Origin: Rhodococcoides fascians A25f
Lineage (GTDB): Bacteria; Actinomycetota; Actinomycetes; Mycobacteriales; Mycobacteriaceae
NCBI RefSeq assembly: GCF_000760935.2
Contig: NZ_CP049744.1
Location: 620,001-684,000, forward strand
DNA length: 64,000 nucleotides
Direction of reading: 5' to 3'
Shown here piece after piece: positions 36,081 through 45,934 of this stretch (position 1 is its first letter; each line of letters starts with the position of its first letter). Below the pieces are notes generated by a model, which made no database searches, had not been told where the DNA came from, and saw only the letters and a program-made list of their open reading frames with translations. A program made the translations under genes and the position numbers.

Positions 36081-37369
36081 AGGCCAACCGTCTGCTGATA
36101 CTTGCCCGCGGTGTACGGGATCTTCGACGTGCAGTCGATCCGGCCGCGCTCGTACGCGCAGGTTCGCCGGATGAACTCGCCGAATCGGCATTGATACCCG
36201 CCGCACGAAATCTGGCCGTGGCTATCAACCTGTTGCCGGAGCTGCAGCGCGCCGAATCGACTGCGGCCGTGCTGGCCTGCCGAGTGCTCGACGCCTACGA
36301 GGATCTCTACTCCGGTTCCGAGGGCGCGGCGACGACGGTGCTCTGGGCGGCCCGATATCTCGTGGGCGAGGACCCGGTTCCGCCACCCCCGTTGCGCGCA
36401 CGGATCCTGCGTGAGAGCGACGCGGTGGATTCCATTCTCGCCGAACGGATCACCGACGTTCGGGCGTTGGTCGGTCGGCTACCGGCCGCCGGACGTGCGC
36501 GGGTGCGAGAGTTGTCGATCGACGTTGCCACTGCGATGGCAGACAATCTCGACGTGCCGATGTCGCGGATCACGTACGGCGAGAGAGTGCTCGGACGTGT
36601 CGTGGTCCACGCGTGCGCGGTGATCTGCGAGAACGATCAGGACGTCGGCAACGAGGATGTCGCCGAGCTGGCCCACTGTGTGGGAGCCGCGGCGCAACTG
36701 GCGAACGATCTCCGCGATCAGGAACTCGAGCTCTACCGAGTGGGTACCGGTGCCGAGTTGACGCACGAGATCGTATTGCGTTTGCTGACACCGGCACTCG
36801 GGACGTTCGCGCTGTTGTCGCATCTCGGTCGGCGAATCCGGAGCAAGGGTGCTCGGGCGGCCGTCGCCTATATGTCGATCACCACGACCGCCTTCTTCTG
36901 CGGCGCGGTGGGAGTGCGAAGTCCGTATTCCAGGAGGCTGCGTCTGGTCGGCGCCGTGGTCGCGGCCACCGGTACCGGCCGATGGGAGGCCATGCTCGAT
37001 CGCTTGCGTGAGTCGGTGGACACAACGGTCGAGTTCCTGCTCGACTCGTCGCCCCAGGAAGGTCGAGAGTCGCCGGACAACCTGTTTCCGCGCGTCGATG
37101 CGCACTCCCAGGGCACCTCGATGGGTGCGATCGTCGTGGACTCGGCAATGGCGCTCGTCGACGGGCTGCCGACCGGAGCGATGCGCGGCGAGCTGCCCGA
37201 CGATCAGATCCGCCGGATGATGATCGCCGACCACCTCGCGTTCGGATCGCTGGAGCGAATGCACCCCGGCGACAGCAACGCCATGCACCTTCTCGGCACT
37301 CGGTTTCAGACGGCTGCGATGTCCCGGATGGCACCGCATCTCCCACTCGATTCTGAAAGGCAACCATGA
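36077..37369 (+). CDS. Divergent squalene/phytoene synthase-like protein
   Basis: A 430-residue protein from a GTG start overlapping the upstream stop. VLACRVLDAYEDLYSG near residue 70 resembles the first Asp-rich motif of squalene/phytoene synthases. GAAAQLANDLRDQELELYRVG near residues 210-230 resembles the second (QLTNILRD-type). Both are altered from the canonical forms. It is also about 120 residues longer than typical family members, with a C-terminal extension (TSMGAIVVDSAMALVDGLP onward). It probably acts on the isoprenyl diphosphate made by the previous gene, by head-to-head coupling or by another ionisation reaction. No squalene or phytoene role is certain. Confidence 0.65.
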   Translation: MKANRLLILARGVRDLRRAVDPAALVRAGSPDELAESALIPAARNLAVAINLLPELQRAESTAAVLACRVLDAYEDLYSGSEGAATTVLWAARYLVGEDPVPPPPLRARILRESDAVDSILAERITDVRALVGRLPAAGRARVRELSIDVATAMADNLDVPMSRITYGERVLGRVVVHACAVICENDQDVGNEDVAELAHCVGAAAQLANDLRDQELELYRVGTGAELTHEIVLRLLTPALGTFALLSHLGRRIRSKGARAAVAYMSITTTAFFCGAVGVRSPYSRRLRLVGAVVAATGTGRWEAMLDRLRESVDTTVEFLLDSSPQEGRESPDNLFPRVDAHSQGTSMGAIVVDSAMALVDGLPTGAMRGELPDDQIRRMMIADHLAFGSLERMHPGDSNAMHLLGTRFQTAAMSRMAPHLPLDSERQP

Positions 37370-38376
37370 CTGCGGTGACACCCCGGAACGAGACCGGTAC
37401 GACCGGCGAGCCGAAAGATCCGATCAGCAGACGCATCTTCCGTCTGGAGAATCCGGCGAATGTGGGCCCGCTCGTCCACATCGCGCTGTGGCTCGGGCTT
37501 CTTGCGTTCGGGCTGTTCGCGCCGATCGCCCAGCGCTGGTACATCGCGATGCCTCTCGTGCTCGTCCTGACCCTGCTGAGCTTCTCCTTGACCATCGGGG
37601 TGATGCACATGCACACCCACCGCCCGCTGTTCGTCTCGCGTCGGGCCAATCGAGTGGTGGACATCCTGTGTTCCCTCCCTGCCTCCTTGACGGCGGCCGA
37701 GATGCGCGAGGTGCACGTGCTCAATCATCACCGATACAACGACGGCCCGGGAGACGTGACGTCCACCGAGGGTCGGGAGCACGGTCTGGGTGCCGTCGGA
37801 TACTGGATCCGGTACGGCTCGATCGTCAAGATGCACACGGTCCGTGAGTTGTTCGCCACCGGGGTGTCGGACGGCAGACGTAAACGACGGCGTCAGTTCG
37901 TGTTCGATTGCGCTGTTGCACTGACCTTTATCGTCGGTACCTGGTACCTCGCCGGGACGGGTCCGTTCGTGGTGTTCTACTGGATCCCGTTCTTGATCAC
38001 GCAGGTCAATTCCGGGTACTTCGCGTGGCTCACCCATGCCCCTGCCCGAGGCTTCGAGGACGACCCGAGCAAGTCGCTGAACACGGCCGGGAACTGGCTC
38101 AACTTCTTCATCTTCAATCAGGGGTATCACAGTGTGCACCATCGCTATCCCGGTGTGCACTGGAGTGTCATTCCGGACAAGCTCGTGTTCATGCGCGACG
38201 TGGAGCCGGAGGTCATCGTTCCGTACTGGATGACGATCCAGTCCGCATGGCGACTGGCGATCCCGGGCGCGTTCCTCGACGCGAAGTACGGTGAGCGTTG
38301 GAAAGCCAAGCTGGAGAGCAGGATAGAAGCAGGGACCGTACGGCCGCGAGTTCTGCGCTGGTTCGCATGGATCTGA
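37366..38376 (+). CDS. Membrane fatty-acid-desaturase-type di-iron enzyme
   Basis: A 336-residue integral membrane protein with the three His boxes of the desaturase/hydroxylase family: HMHTH (81-85), HVLNHH (117-122) and YHSVHH (254-259). Hydrophobic pairs lie around residues 38-78 and 185-225. These enzymes use a di-iron centre and oxygen to desaturate or hydroxylate lipids, including carotenoids. In this cluster a hydroxylation or desaturation of the isoprenoid is likely. Coupled to the previous gene by ATGA, and to the next by a 10-base overlap. Electron donors are not encoded nearby. Confidence 0.85.
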   Translation: MTAVTPRNETGTTGEPKDPISRRIFRLENPANVGPLVHIALWLGLLAFGLFAPIAQRWYIAMPLVLVLTLLSFSLTIGVMHMHTHRPLFVSRRANRVVDILCSLPASLTAAEMREVHVLNHHRYNDGPGDVTSTEGREHGLGAVGYWIRYGSIVKMHTVRELFATGVSDGRRKRRRQFVFDCAVALTFIVGTWYLAGTGPFVVFYWIPFLITQVNSGYFAWLTHAPARGFEDDPSKSLNTAGNWLNFFIFNQGYHSVHHRYPGVHWSVIPDKLVFMRDVEPEVIVPYWMTIQSAWRLAIPGAFLDAKYGERWKAKLESRIEAGTVRPRVLRWFAWI

Positions 38377-39248
38377 CTCCCGGGCAACAGGTCCGCGCGA
38401 CGCTGAGCGATCGAGCTCGGCTGCTGCACTTCCTCGTTGCCCTGACCGGGTACGTGATCGCCGGAATCACGGTTCCGTTGCTGTTGCTCTTCTCCGGCGG
38501 TCGGCTGCTACCCAAAACCGTCGACGACGGACCGCATCTGTCGCCGTGGGTTGCAATCCCCATCGATCTGGCGCTCATCGCGCTGTTCGGCCTGCAGCAC
38601 TCGGGGATGGCGCGACCGTCGTTCAAGGCGTGGCTCACCCGGCGGGTACCCGAAGCGCTCGAACGCACCGTCTACATCTTCATGGTGAGCGCGGTGGTCT
38701 GGGTTCTCGTCCTGGCCTGGCAGCCCATCCCGTACCGGATCTGGTCGGTCGACGGTGTTGCAGGCCGTGTTCTCGACTCCGCCTTCTGGGTGGGCGTGCT
38801 TCTGGTCTACGCAGCGACACTGTTGCTCGACCACTTCCACCTGCTGGGCCTGCGACAGGCGTACCGCGAGTATGTGATCCGGATTCCCGACGCCACCGCG
38901 GATCGATTGCAGGTCCACGGGCCGTATCGGTTGGTGCGTCACCCGTTGATGACCGGACTGCTGCTGACCTTCTGGGCCGCGAGCGAGATGACAGCCGGCC
39001 ATCTGCTGTGGGCCGCTGGTCTCACCGGCTACATCTTGCTGGGGACTGCGCTCGAGGAACGCGACTTACTGGCGAGGTTCGGCAGTTCGTACCGCGCCTA
39101 CGCCGCTCGGGTACCGGCGTTCTTTCCGTCTCCGATGCGCGTGCTGCGCCGAACGGCACCACGTGCCGCGACCGGGCGATCCGAAGACACCATCCAACGC
39201 ACCACCGAAAGTGACTCCACACCATGGTCGTCCACGACACCGCAGTAA
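38367..39248 (+). CDS. Membrane methyltransferase, MddA/NnrU/ICMT-like
   Basis: A 293-residue polytopic protein. LFGLQHSGMARPSFKAWLTR near residue 75 and the C-terminal GPYRLVRHPLMTGLLLTFWA with LEERDLLARFG match the isoprenylcysteine methyltransferase/NnrU/methanethiol S-methyltransferase (MddA) group; RHP and EE are the SAM-binding signature. By sequence alone MddA is the closest name I recall. In this context a methyl transfer onto an isoprenoid thiol or carboxyl is also possible. The start overlaps the desaturase stop and its end overlaps the monooxygenase start by 25 bases. Confidence 0.75.
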   Translation: MDLTPGQQVRATLSDRARLLHFLVALTGYVIAGITVPLLLLFSGGRLLPKTVDDGPHLSPWVAIPIDLALIALFGLQHSGMARPSFKAWLTRRVPEALERTVYIFMVSAVVWVLVLAWQPIPYRIWSVDGVAGRVLDSAFWVGVLLVYAATLLLDHFHLLGLRQAYREYVIRIPDATADRLQVHGPYRLVRHPLMTGLLLTFWAASEMTAGHLLWAAGLTGYILLGTALEERDLLARFGSSYRAYAARVPAFFPSPMRVLRRTAPRAATGRSEDTIQRTTESDSTPWSSTTPQ

Positions 39249-40792
39249 CTCGTCCGCACCCATCCGATTCCGCGCCGACCCCTGTGCGAGAGGTCGAGGT
39301 TGCGGTGATCGGTGGGGGTGTGGGCGGCATCGGGCTCGCAGTGGCACTGCGCAGACGCGGTATCGAGGACTTCGTCGTTCTGGAACGCGGCAACGACTTC
39401 GGCGGAACCTGGCGCGACAACACCTATCCGGGTGCCGCGTGCGATGTTCCCTCGCACCTGTACTCGTTCTCGTTCGATCACAACCCGGACTGGTCGCAAT
39501 CGTTCTCGACGCAGCCGGAGATCCAGGACTACATTCTCGGCGTCGCCGAGCGGCACGACATTCGAGGGAAGTTCTCCTTCGATCACGAACTGATCGCGGC
39601 CGATTGGGACGAATCGACGTCGCGCTGGATGCTGGCCACAACCCGCGGACCGATCAGTGCGAAGGTAGTGGTCTCGGCCATGGGTGCACTGTGCGAGCCG
39701 AACATGCCGGACATCGAGGGGATCGACCGTTTCGACGGCCCCGTCTTCCACTCGGCGCAGTGGGACCACACCATCGACCTCGCACAGAAGCGGGTGGCGG
39801 TGATCGGTACCGGAGCATCGGCCATTCAGATCGTTCCAGCAATCGCGAGCACGGTCGCCCATCTCGATGTCTTCCAACGGACGGCACCGTGGATCTTCCC
39901 GAGGCTGCTCCGAAAGTACAGCACGCTCGAGAGGTTTGCCTTTCGCCGAGTTCCCGGTCTCACCAGTGCCTTTCGATCGATTCTCTATCTGCTGCGAGAG
40001 ATTTACGCGATCGTGCTCATCAAGTTTCCCCCGGCGACCGTCGGCCTCGGACTGATCGCGGCGGTCAAGATGAGAATCGAGGTTCGAGACCGCGCCCTGC
40101 GAGCTCGGATCACTCCCGAATATCGTGTCGGCTGTCAGCGGATGTTGTCCTCGAACGAATATTATCCGGCCCTCGGTCGCGAGAACGTCGATGTCGTCAC
40201 CTCCGGAATTGCCGGCGTGCAGAAGGATTCGATCGTGACGGCCGACGGCACCGTGCGTCCCGTCGATGCGATCGTGGTCGCCACCGGCTTTCGCATCACC
40301 GACTCGCCGGCGTTCGATCTCTTTCGCGGCCGGGCCGGTCGAACGTTGGCCGAGTTGTATGCGGAACAGGGAGTTTCGGCGTACAAGGGCACCGCCGTAG
40401 CCGGGTTCCCGAACATGTTCGTCATCCTCGGGCCGAATTCCGGGCTGGGCTACTCCTCGGCCATCTACATGATCGAGTCGCAGATCGAGTACATAGTCGA
40501 CGCGGTAGCCGCTGTACAGAATCAGCAGATCGCCAGCGTCGAGGTGCGCCCCGAGGTGCAGGAACGCTACAACAGCGATCTCCAGCGCAAGATGAGCAAA
40601 AGCGTCTGGGTCACCGGTGGATGTCGAAGTTGGTTCCTGGACAGCACCGGGCGCAACGTGGCGCTATGGCCTGATTTCAGCTTTCGATTCCGAAGGCAGC
40701 TACGCACATTCGACATCGAGTCCTACGACGTCGTACAGCGCGCCGCATCACTCACGGCCGCCGTGAGCGCAACACCAGGTTCGCTGCGCTGA
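39224..40792 (+). CDS. Flavin monooxygenase with Baeyer-Villiger fingerprint
   Basis: A 522-residue class B flavoprotein. Two dinucleotide motifs are present: VAVIGGGVGGIGLAVALRRR (FAD, near 27) and VAVIGTGASAIQIVPAI (NADPH, near 193). Between them FDGPVFHSAQWDH (about 170-182) is the type I Baeyer-Villiger fingerprint FxGxxxHxxxW. It inserts oxygen into a ketone or oxidises a heteroatom. As last gene of the terpenoid-like operon it may convert a keto-isoprenoid to an ester or lactone, or act on a methylated sulfur. Its 3' end overlaps the convergent SorC gene by 41 bases. Confidence 0.85.
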   Translation: MVVHDTAVTRPHPSDSAPTPVREVEVAVIGGGVGGIGLAVALRRRGIEDFVVLERGNDFGGTWRDNTYPGAACDVPSHLYSFSFDHNPDWSQSFSTQPEIQDYILGVAERHDIRGKFSFDHELIAADWDESTSRWMLATTRGPISAKVVVSAMGALCEPNMPDIEGIDRFDGPVFHSAQWDHTIDLAQKRVAVIGTGASAIQIVPAIASTVAHLDVFQRTAPWIFPRLLRKYSTLERFAFRRVPGLTSAFRSILYLLREIYAIVLIKFPPATVGLGLIAAVKMRIEVRDRALRARITPEYRVGCQRMLSSNEYYPALGRENVDVVTSGIAGVQKDSIVTADGTVRPVDAIVVATGFRITDSPAFDLFRGRAGRTLAELYAEQGVSAYKGTAVAGFPNMFVILGPNSGLGYSSAIYMIESQIEYIVDAVAAVQNQQIASVEVRPEVQERYNSDLQRKMSKSVWVTGGCRSWFLDSTGRNVALWPDFSFRFRRQLRTFDIESYDVVQRAASLTAAVSATPGSLR

Positions 40793-41738
40793 TGTCGTCG
40801 ATCACCAGATCGGTGATCAGACCACCGCGCAGGGCCGCGGTGAGGGCGTCGAGTTTGGATTCCCCGGCCACGATCGCGACCCGGCGGGGAACGGCTTTGA
40901 GTCGGTCGAGGCTCGGCCCGCTGGACCTGTCGTTCAACGCGATACGGTCGTAACTACCGTCGGAGCGTAGGAACACGGTGGCGATGTCTCCGACCACGCC
41001 GTCACGTCGGAGTTCGGCACCGTCCTCGGGTTCGAGGTAGCCGGCGCTGTACACGTGGCTCGGCACGGCTCCGCTCATGACGCCGATGCTGAACACGGCC
41101 AGGTTCATCCGATCCTGCAACTCGAGTACTCGCTTGATGCTGCGTTCACGCCACAGGTGTCGGCGGGTCTCGGGGTAATCGAAGAATGCGGGAACCGGAA
41201 AGCCCTGTGCCACAGCGCCGTAGGCGTCGGCGAAGGTTCTGATGATGTCGGTTGCGTAGGAGACTCCGGTGGTGCGGGTGTTGGCCGCCCCGTTGAGTTG
41301 CACGACGGTCGAGTTGTGGGTTCTCTTGGGTGCCAGCTTGCGGCTGACGGCGCTGACTGTGGTTCCCCAGGCAACGCCCATCACCATGTCGGACTCGAAG
41401 AACGATGTCAGCAATCGACCGGCGAATGTGGCGACACGATCGAGGCGTTGCAATTCGTCTACCGTCTCCGAGACGGGGACGACGTGTGCACGGATGTCGT
41501 ACAGATCGGCGAACGCCCGCTCGATCCGCGGTGCATGTCCGAGCGGTGTCGAAATCTTGATCTCCACCAGTCCCGACGCCCTCGCGAAGGTGATCAGTCG
41601 TGAGACGGTCGAGCGGGAGACACCCAGCTCACGGCCGATCGCCGCCATCGTCATGTCCTGGAAGTAGTACAGCCGCGCGGCCTGGGTGGCGTGGCCGGTC
41701 CGCAGGTCGGATTCGGGAGTGATGTCGGGGTCCGTCAC
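40752..41738 (-). CDS. SorC family sugar-binding transcriptional regulator
   Basis: A 328-residue SorC/DeoR-type regulator. The helix-turn-helix is ARLYYFQDMTMAAIGREL then GVSRSTVSRLITFARASG, followed by the large sugar-phosphate-binding domain (GVAWGTTVSAVSRKL, GVVGDIATVFLRSDG). The GTG at 41738 is chosen because the -10 element TACACT ends 7 bases before it, suggesting a leaderless transcript; an ATG further upstream would lie inside the operator. It is divergent from glpFKD and so is the likely glycerol regulator, sensing a phosphorylated effector such as glycerol 3-phosphate or DHAP. Confidence 0.83.
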   Translation of the reverse strand: MTDPDITPESDLRTGHATQAARLYYFQDMTMAAIGRELGVSRSTVSRLITFARASGLVEIKISTPLGHAPRIERAFADLYDIRAHVVPVSETVDELQRLDRVATFAGRLLTSFFESDMVMGVAWGTTVSAVSRKLAPKRTHNSTVVQLNGAANTRTTGVSYATDIIRTFADAYGAVAQGFPVPAFFDYPETRRHLWRERSIKRVLELQDRMNLAVFSIGVMSGAVPSHVYSAGYLEPEDGAELRRDGVVGDIATVFLRSDGSYDRIALNDRSSGPSLDRLKAVPRRVAIVAGESKLDALTAALRGGLITDLVIDDISAANLVLRSRRP

Positions 41739-41760
41739 CGGCACCAGTGTACGACCGAAT

Positions 41761-41774
41761 TGCACATATGTGCA
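41761..41774. promoter_or_regulatory. Perfect palindrome, candidate SorC operator
   Basis: TGCACATATGTGCA is a perfect 14-bp palindrome between the divergent sorC-type and glpF genes. TGTGCA at 41780-41785 and GTGCATCAC at 41831-41839 repeat its half site. TACCGT (41803-41808) may be the -10 of the glp promoter. Confidence 0.6.
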
Positions 41775-41860
41775 TCAGCTGTGCAACGCAGTGCAGGGCG
41801 TCTACCGTGGCAAACAGCACGCAATGTGGCGTGCATCACCAACTTTGCGGAGGCTACACA

Positions 41861-42715
41861 ATGGCTCGTAAGGAACCGGAATGGGGACTGCCGGCGCACA
41901 TGGCTGCCGAGTTCGCCGGAACCATGATTCTCATTCTGTTCGGCGTCGGCGTCGTCGCGCAGGTCGTCTCGGGGGGTGAAGCGGGAAGTCTCGGAGACCA
42001 CGACTCGATTGCCTGGGCATGGGGGCTGGGCGTGATGTTCGGCATCTACGTTGCGGGTCGCATCACCGGCGCACACCTCAACCCTGCGGTGACGATCACC
42101 TTCGCACTCTTCCGCGGATTCAGCTGGAAGATGGTTGCGCCGTACATCCTCGCGCAGACCGCAGGTGCCTTCGTGGCCGCGCTGCTGGTGCGCTGGAACT
42201 ACAACGACATGATCAATGCGGTGGACCCGGGACACACCACGGCCACCCAGACGATCTTCTCGACGCTTCCCGGTAACGGCACTCTGCCGGTCAGTGTGTC
42301 CTCGGCGCTGATCGATCAGATCATCGGCACCGCGATCCTGCTGTTCCTCATCGTGGCCGTGACCGATTCGCTCGGCACCGCACCGATGGCCAACATGGCT
42401 CCTCTGATCGTCGGCCTCATCGTCGTCGCCATCGGCTTCGCATGGGCCACCAACGCCGGATACGCGATCAATCCGGCCCGAGATTTCGGACCTCGCCTGG
42501 CGTCGTACATCACCGGATACGGTGGAGCGTGGCGTGATCAATACGGCGGCCTGTACTTCTGGGTCCCGATCGTCGGACCTCTCGTAGGCGGACCGATAGG
42601 AGTGTTCCTGTACGACCTGCTGATCGGAAAGAACCTACGCAAGCAAGAAGGTTCGACGCCCGAGCCGCCATCACGACTCCCAGCCGACACCCAGACCACA
42701 GGAGAAAAGCCATGA
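41861..42715 (+). CDS. glpF: Glycerol uptake facilitator (aquaglyceroporin)
   Basis: A 284-residue MIP channel. Two NPA motifs, [12 protein letters not shown] and [12 protein letters not shown], line the pore. The Asp after NPAR (NPARD) marks a glycerol facilitator rather than a strict water channel. Six membrane segments are visible. It lets glycerol enter for phosphorylation by the kinase encoded next, which overlaps by ATGA. A good GGAGG ribosome site lies before the start. Confidence 0.93.
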   Translation: MARKEPEWGLPAHMAAEFAGTMILILFGVGVVAQVVSGGEAGSLGDHDSIAWAWGLGVMFGIYVAGRITGAHLNPAVTITFALFRGFSWKMVAPYILAQTAGAFVAALLVRWNYNDMINAVDPGHTTATQTIFSTLPGNGTLPVSVSSALIDQIIGTAILLFLIVAVTDSLGTAPMANMAPLIVGLIVVAIGFAWATNAGYAINPARDFGPRLASYITGYGGAWRDQYGGLYFWVPIVGPLVGGPIGVFLYDLLIGKNLRKQEGSTPEPPSRLPADTQTTGEKP

Positions 42716-44229
42716 GCGAGTTCGCAGGAAAGTACGTCGCCGCGATCGATCAGGGAACCACGTCGTCACGATGCATGATCTTCGATCACGCGGGCACCGT
42801 CGTCGCCGTCGATCAGAAGGAACACAAGCAGATCTTTCCTCAGGCCGGCTGGGTCGAGCACGACGCGTCGGAGATCTGGGACAACGTGCGCGCCGTCGCG
42901 GCCGGTGCCATGGCCGCAGCGGACCTGACGCGCGAGGACATCGCCGCAGTCGGTATCACCAACCAGCGTGAGACGGCGCTGGTGTGGGAACGCGCGACGG
43001 GCAAGCCGATCTACAACGCCATCGTCTGGCAGGACACCCGTACCGATCGCATCGCCACCGCGCTGGGCGGCGGCGACGCCAACAAGTACACCGCCAAGAC
43101 CGGACTGCCCTTGGCCACCTACTTCTCCGGCCCGAAGATCAAGTGGATCCTCGACAACGTCGACGGTGCACGGGCGAAAGCCGAAGCGGGAGAACTGTGT
43201 TTCGGCAACATGGACACCTGGGTGCTGTGGAACATGACCGGCGGCACCGACGGCGGGTTGCACTACACCGATCCCACCAACGCCTCACGCACCCTGCTGA
43301 TGGATCTCGACACCCTGCAGTGGGACGAGAGCATCTGCGCGGACATGGACATCCCGATGTCGATGATGCCCGAGATCCGCTCCAGCTCCGAGGTGTACGG
43401 TACCGGTCGCGAGCGCGGGCCGTTCCGTGGTGTGCCGATCGCCGGCATCCTCGGCGATCAGCAGGCAGCCACCTTCGGGCAGGCCTGCCTGTCTCCCGGC
43501 GAGGCCAAGAACACCTACGGCACAGGAAATTTCGTGCTGCTCAACACCGGCACCGAAAAGGTCATGAGCAAGAACGGACTGCTGACCACGGTCTGCTACA
43601 AGATCGGCGACCAGCCGACGGTGTACGCGCTCGAAGGTTCGATCGCCGTGACGGGCTCGCTCGTGCAGTGGCTGCGGGACAACCTCGGCATGATCTCCTC
43701 CGCCGCGGACATCGAGACCGACGCACGTTCGGTGGACGACAACGGCGGCGCGTACTTCGTGCCCGCATTCTCCGGACTCTTCGCTCCGCACTGGCGGTCG
43801 GATGCCCGCGGTGCCATCGTGGGATTGACGCGGTTCGTCAACAAGGGGCATCTGGCCCGAGCCGTACTCGAAGCCACGGCCTATCAGACGCGTGAAGTGA
43901 TCGAGGCGATGAACGCCGACTCCGGTGTCGATCTCGAGGTACTCAAGGTCGACGGCGGAATGGTCGTCAACGAACTGCTGATGCAGTTCCAGTCCGACAT
44001 CTTGAACGTGGATGTGGTTCGTCCCGTCGTGGCCGAAACCACTGCTCTCGGAGCGGCATACGCGGCCGGCCTCGCCGTCGGGTACTGGGAGAGCGAAGAC
44101 GACATCCGCCAGAACTGGGCCGAGGACAAGACATGGACCCCGTCCATGGACGAAGACCAGCGGGCGAAGTTGTACGCCGGCTGGAAGAAGGCAGTAACAC
44201 GAACTCTCGATTGGGTTGATGAAGAATGA
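42712..44229 (+). CDS. glpK: Glycerol kinase
   Basis: A 505-residue FGGY kinase. [15 protein letters not shown] is the N-terminal phosphate loop. [31 protein letters not shown] and [17 protein letters not shown] are glycerol kinase features, and [20 protein letters not shown] is the C-terminal ATP-binding signature. It phosphorylates glycerol to sn-glycerol 3-phosphate. It lies between glpF and glpD with 4-base overlaps at both ends. Confidence 0.95.
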   Translation: MSEFAGKYVAAIDQGTTSSRCMIFDHAGTVVAVDQKEHKQIFPQAGWVEHDASEIWDNVRAVAAGAMAAADLTREDIAAVGITNQRETALVWERATGKPIYNAIVWQDTRTDRIATALGGGDANKYTAKTGLPLATYFSGPKIKWILDNVDGARAKAEAGELCFGNMDTWVLWNMTGGTDGGLHYTDPTNASRTLLMDLDTLQWDESICADMDIPMSMMPEIRSSSEVYGTGRERGPFRGVPIAGILGDQQAATFGQACLSPGEAKNTYGTGNFVLLNTGTEKVMSKNGLLTTVCYKIGDQPTVYALEGSIAVTGSLVQWLRDNLGMISSAADIETDARSVDDNGGAYFVPAFSGLFAPHWRSDARGAIVGLTRFVNKGHLARAVLEATAYQTREVIEAMNADSGVDLEVLKVDGGMVVNELLMQFQSDILNVDVVRPVVAETTALGAAYAAGLAVGYWESEDDIRQNWAEDKTWTPSMDEDQRAKLYAGWKKAVTRTLDWVDEE

Positions 44230-45932
44230 GTTCCACCACAACGGCTTTGAGCCCACAGTCACGCGCGGATGCGTTGGCGCGGATGGAAGCCGAAGAGCTC
44301 GACATCCTGGTGATCGGCGGCGGCGTCGTCGGAGCGGGTACCGCATTGGACGCGGTGACCCGCGGATTGAAGGTGGGCCTGCTCGAAGCGCGGGACTACG
44401 CGGCCGGCACGTCCAGCCGCTCGAGCAAGCTGTTCCACGGCGGTCTGCGCTACCTCGAGCAGTTCAACTTCGCGTTGGTGTTCGAGGCGCTGAAGGAGCG
44501 TTCGCTGGTACTGAACAAGCTCTGCCCGCACCTCGCTCGCCCGGTGCCGTTCATCTATCCGCTGGAGAAGGTGATCGATCGTCCGTACGTCGGGCTCGGC
44601 ATCGGCGTGTACGACGTCATGGGTGCCGGACGCGGTGTGCCGAGCCATCACAAGCACCTCGGCAAGAAGAAGACGCTCGAGTCTTTTCCGTCCGGTAAGC
44701 GTTCGGCGATCCGCGGTGCGGTGAAGTTCTACGAGGGCCAGGTCGACGACGCGCGGCACACGATGATGCTTGCCCGTACCGCAGCGGCCTACGGCGCGTT
44801 GTGCGCCAACAGCACTCGCGTCACCGGCTTCCTTCGGGAGGACGACAAGGTTGTCGGCGTCGTGGCCAGCGACCTCGAAACGGGCCGCTCCTTCGAGGTA
44901 CGGGCCAAGCAGGTCATCAACGCGGCGGGTGTCTGGACCGACGAGGTGCAGCAGATGGTCGGTGGGCGTGGACAATTCCAGGTTCGCGCATCCAAGGGTG
45001 TGCACCTGGTGGTGCCGCGCAACCGCATCAACAGTGCCACCGGCATCATCACGCGAACCGAGAAGAGTCTGCTGTTCGTCATCCCGTGGGGCAGTCACTG
45101 GATCATCGGGACAACCGATACCGACTGGAAGCTCGATCTGGCTCACCCGGCCGCGAGCCAGAGCGACATCGACTACATCCTCGGCCATGTGAACAAGTTG
45201 CTCGCCGATCCGTTGGACCGGACCGACGTCGTCGGCGTCTACGCAGGTCTGCGTCCGTTGCTGTTCGGTGAATCCGATTCCACCAGCACCCTTTCCCGGG
45301 AGCATGCGGTGTCCAGTCCGGTACGCGGCCTGACAGTCATCGCGGGCGGCAAGTACACCACCTATCGAGTGATGGCCAAGGATGCAGTCGATTCCGCGGT
45401 ACACGGGCTGGAGCGCACAGTGCCGAAGTGCGTCACCGAAGACATCCCGTTGGTCGGTGCCGACGGCTACCTGGGTGCGTTCAACTCCCGCGCTCTCACG
45501 GCCGAACGCACCGGGATGCGCGTCTCACGCGTCGAGCATCTGCTGGGTCGGTACGGCACCCTGATGGGTGAGTTGTTGGATCTCATCGGCGCCGATCCCG
45601 AGCTCGGCAAGCCTCTCGAGAGTGCACCGGAGTACCTCAAGGTCGAGGCCGTCTATGCCGCGAGTCATGAAGGCGCGCGGCACCTCGAAGATATTCTGAC
45701 GCGTCGTACCCGCATCTCCATCGAGGTTCCCGATCGTGGTGAAGCGGCCGCCGACGAGGTGGCCCGGCTGGTGGCACCCATCCTGGGATGGGACGATCAG
45801 CACGTTGCCGAGGAGATCGAGCACTATCGGCTTCGTGTTCTGGCAGAACGCGATTCGCAGCAGCAGCCCGATGACGACACTGCCGATGCAGCCCGACTCG
45901 GGGCACCGGACGTGCGCGCCGGGGTGAGCTGA
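44226..45932 (+). CDS. glpD: Glycerol-3-phosphate dehydrogenase, FAD-dependent
   Basis: A 568-residue GlpD. The FAD motif [20 protein letters not shown] is followed by [19 protein letters not shown], a GlpD signature. [16 protein letters not shown] and [10 protein letters not shown] follow, then the C-terminal helical cap. It oxidises glycerol 3-phosphate to dihydroxyacetone phosphate at the membrane, passing electrons to menaquinone. The last ~30 residues are polar and rich in Gln/Asp. It ends 2 bases from the convergent TetR gene. Confidence 0.94.
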   Translation: MSSTTTALSPQSRADALARMEAEELDILVIGGGVVGAGTALDAVTRGLKVGLLEARDYAAGTSSRSSKLFHGGLRYLEQFNFALVFEALKERSLVLNKLCPHLARPVPFIYPLEKVIDRPYVGLGIGVYDVMGAGRGVPSHHKHLGKKKTLESFPSGKRSAIRGAVKFYEGQVDDARHTMMLARTAAAYGALCANSTRVTGFLREDDKVVGVVASDLETGRSFEVRAKQVINAAGVWTDEVQQMVGGRGQFQVRASKGVHLVVPRNRINSATGIITRTEKSLLFVIPWGSHWIIGTTDTDWKLDLAHPAASQSDIDYILGHVNKLLADPLDRTDVVGVYAGLRPLLFGESDSTSTLSREHAVSSPVRGLTVIAGGKYTTYRVMAKDAVDSAVHGLERTVPKCVTEDIPLVGADGYLGAFNSRALTAERTGMRVSRVEHLLGRYGTLMGELLDLIGADPELGKPLESAPEYLKVEAVYAASHEGARHLEDILTRRTRISIEVPDRGEAAADEVARLVAPILGWDDQHVAEEIEHYRLRVLAERDSQQQPDDDTADAARLGAPDVRAGVS

Positions 45933-45934
45933 CC

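Noticed and set aside
38367..39248. Firm naming of the methyltransferase as MddA
   Set aside because: The family resemblance is good, but an isoprenoid cluster is an odd setting for methanethiol methylation, so the symbol was withheld.
35052..40792. Reading the cluster as a standard carotenoid operon
   Set aside because: There is no phytoene desaturase or cyclase, and the synthase-like protein is too divergent and too long.
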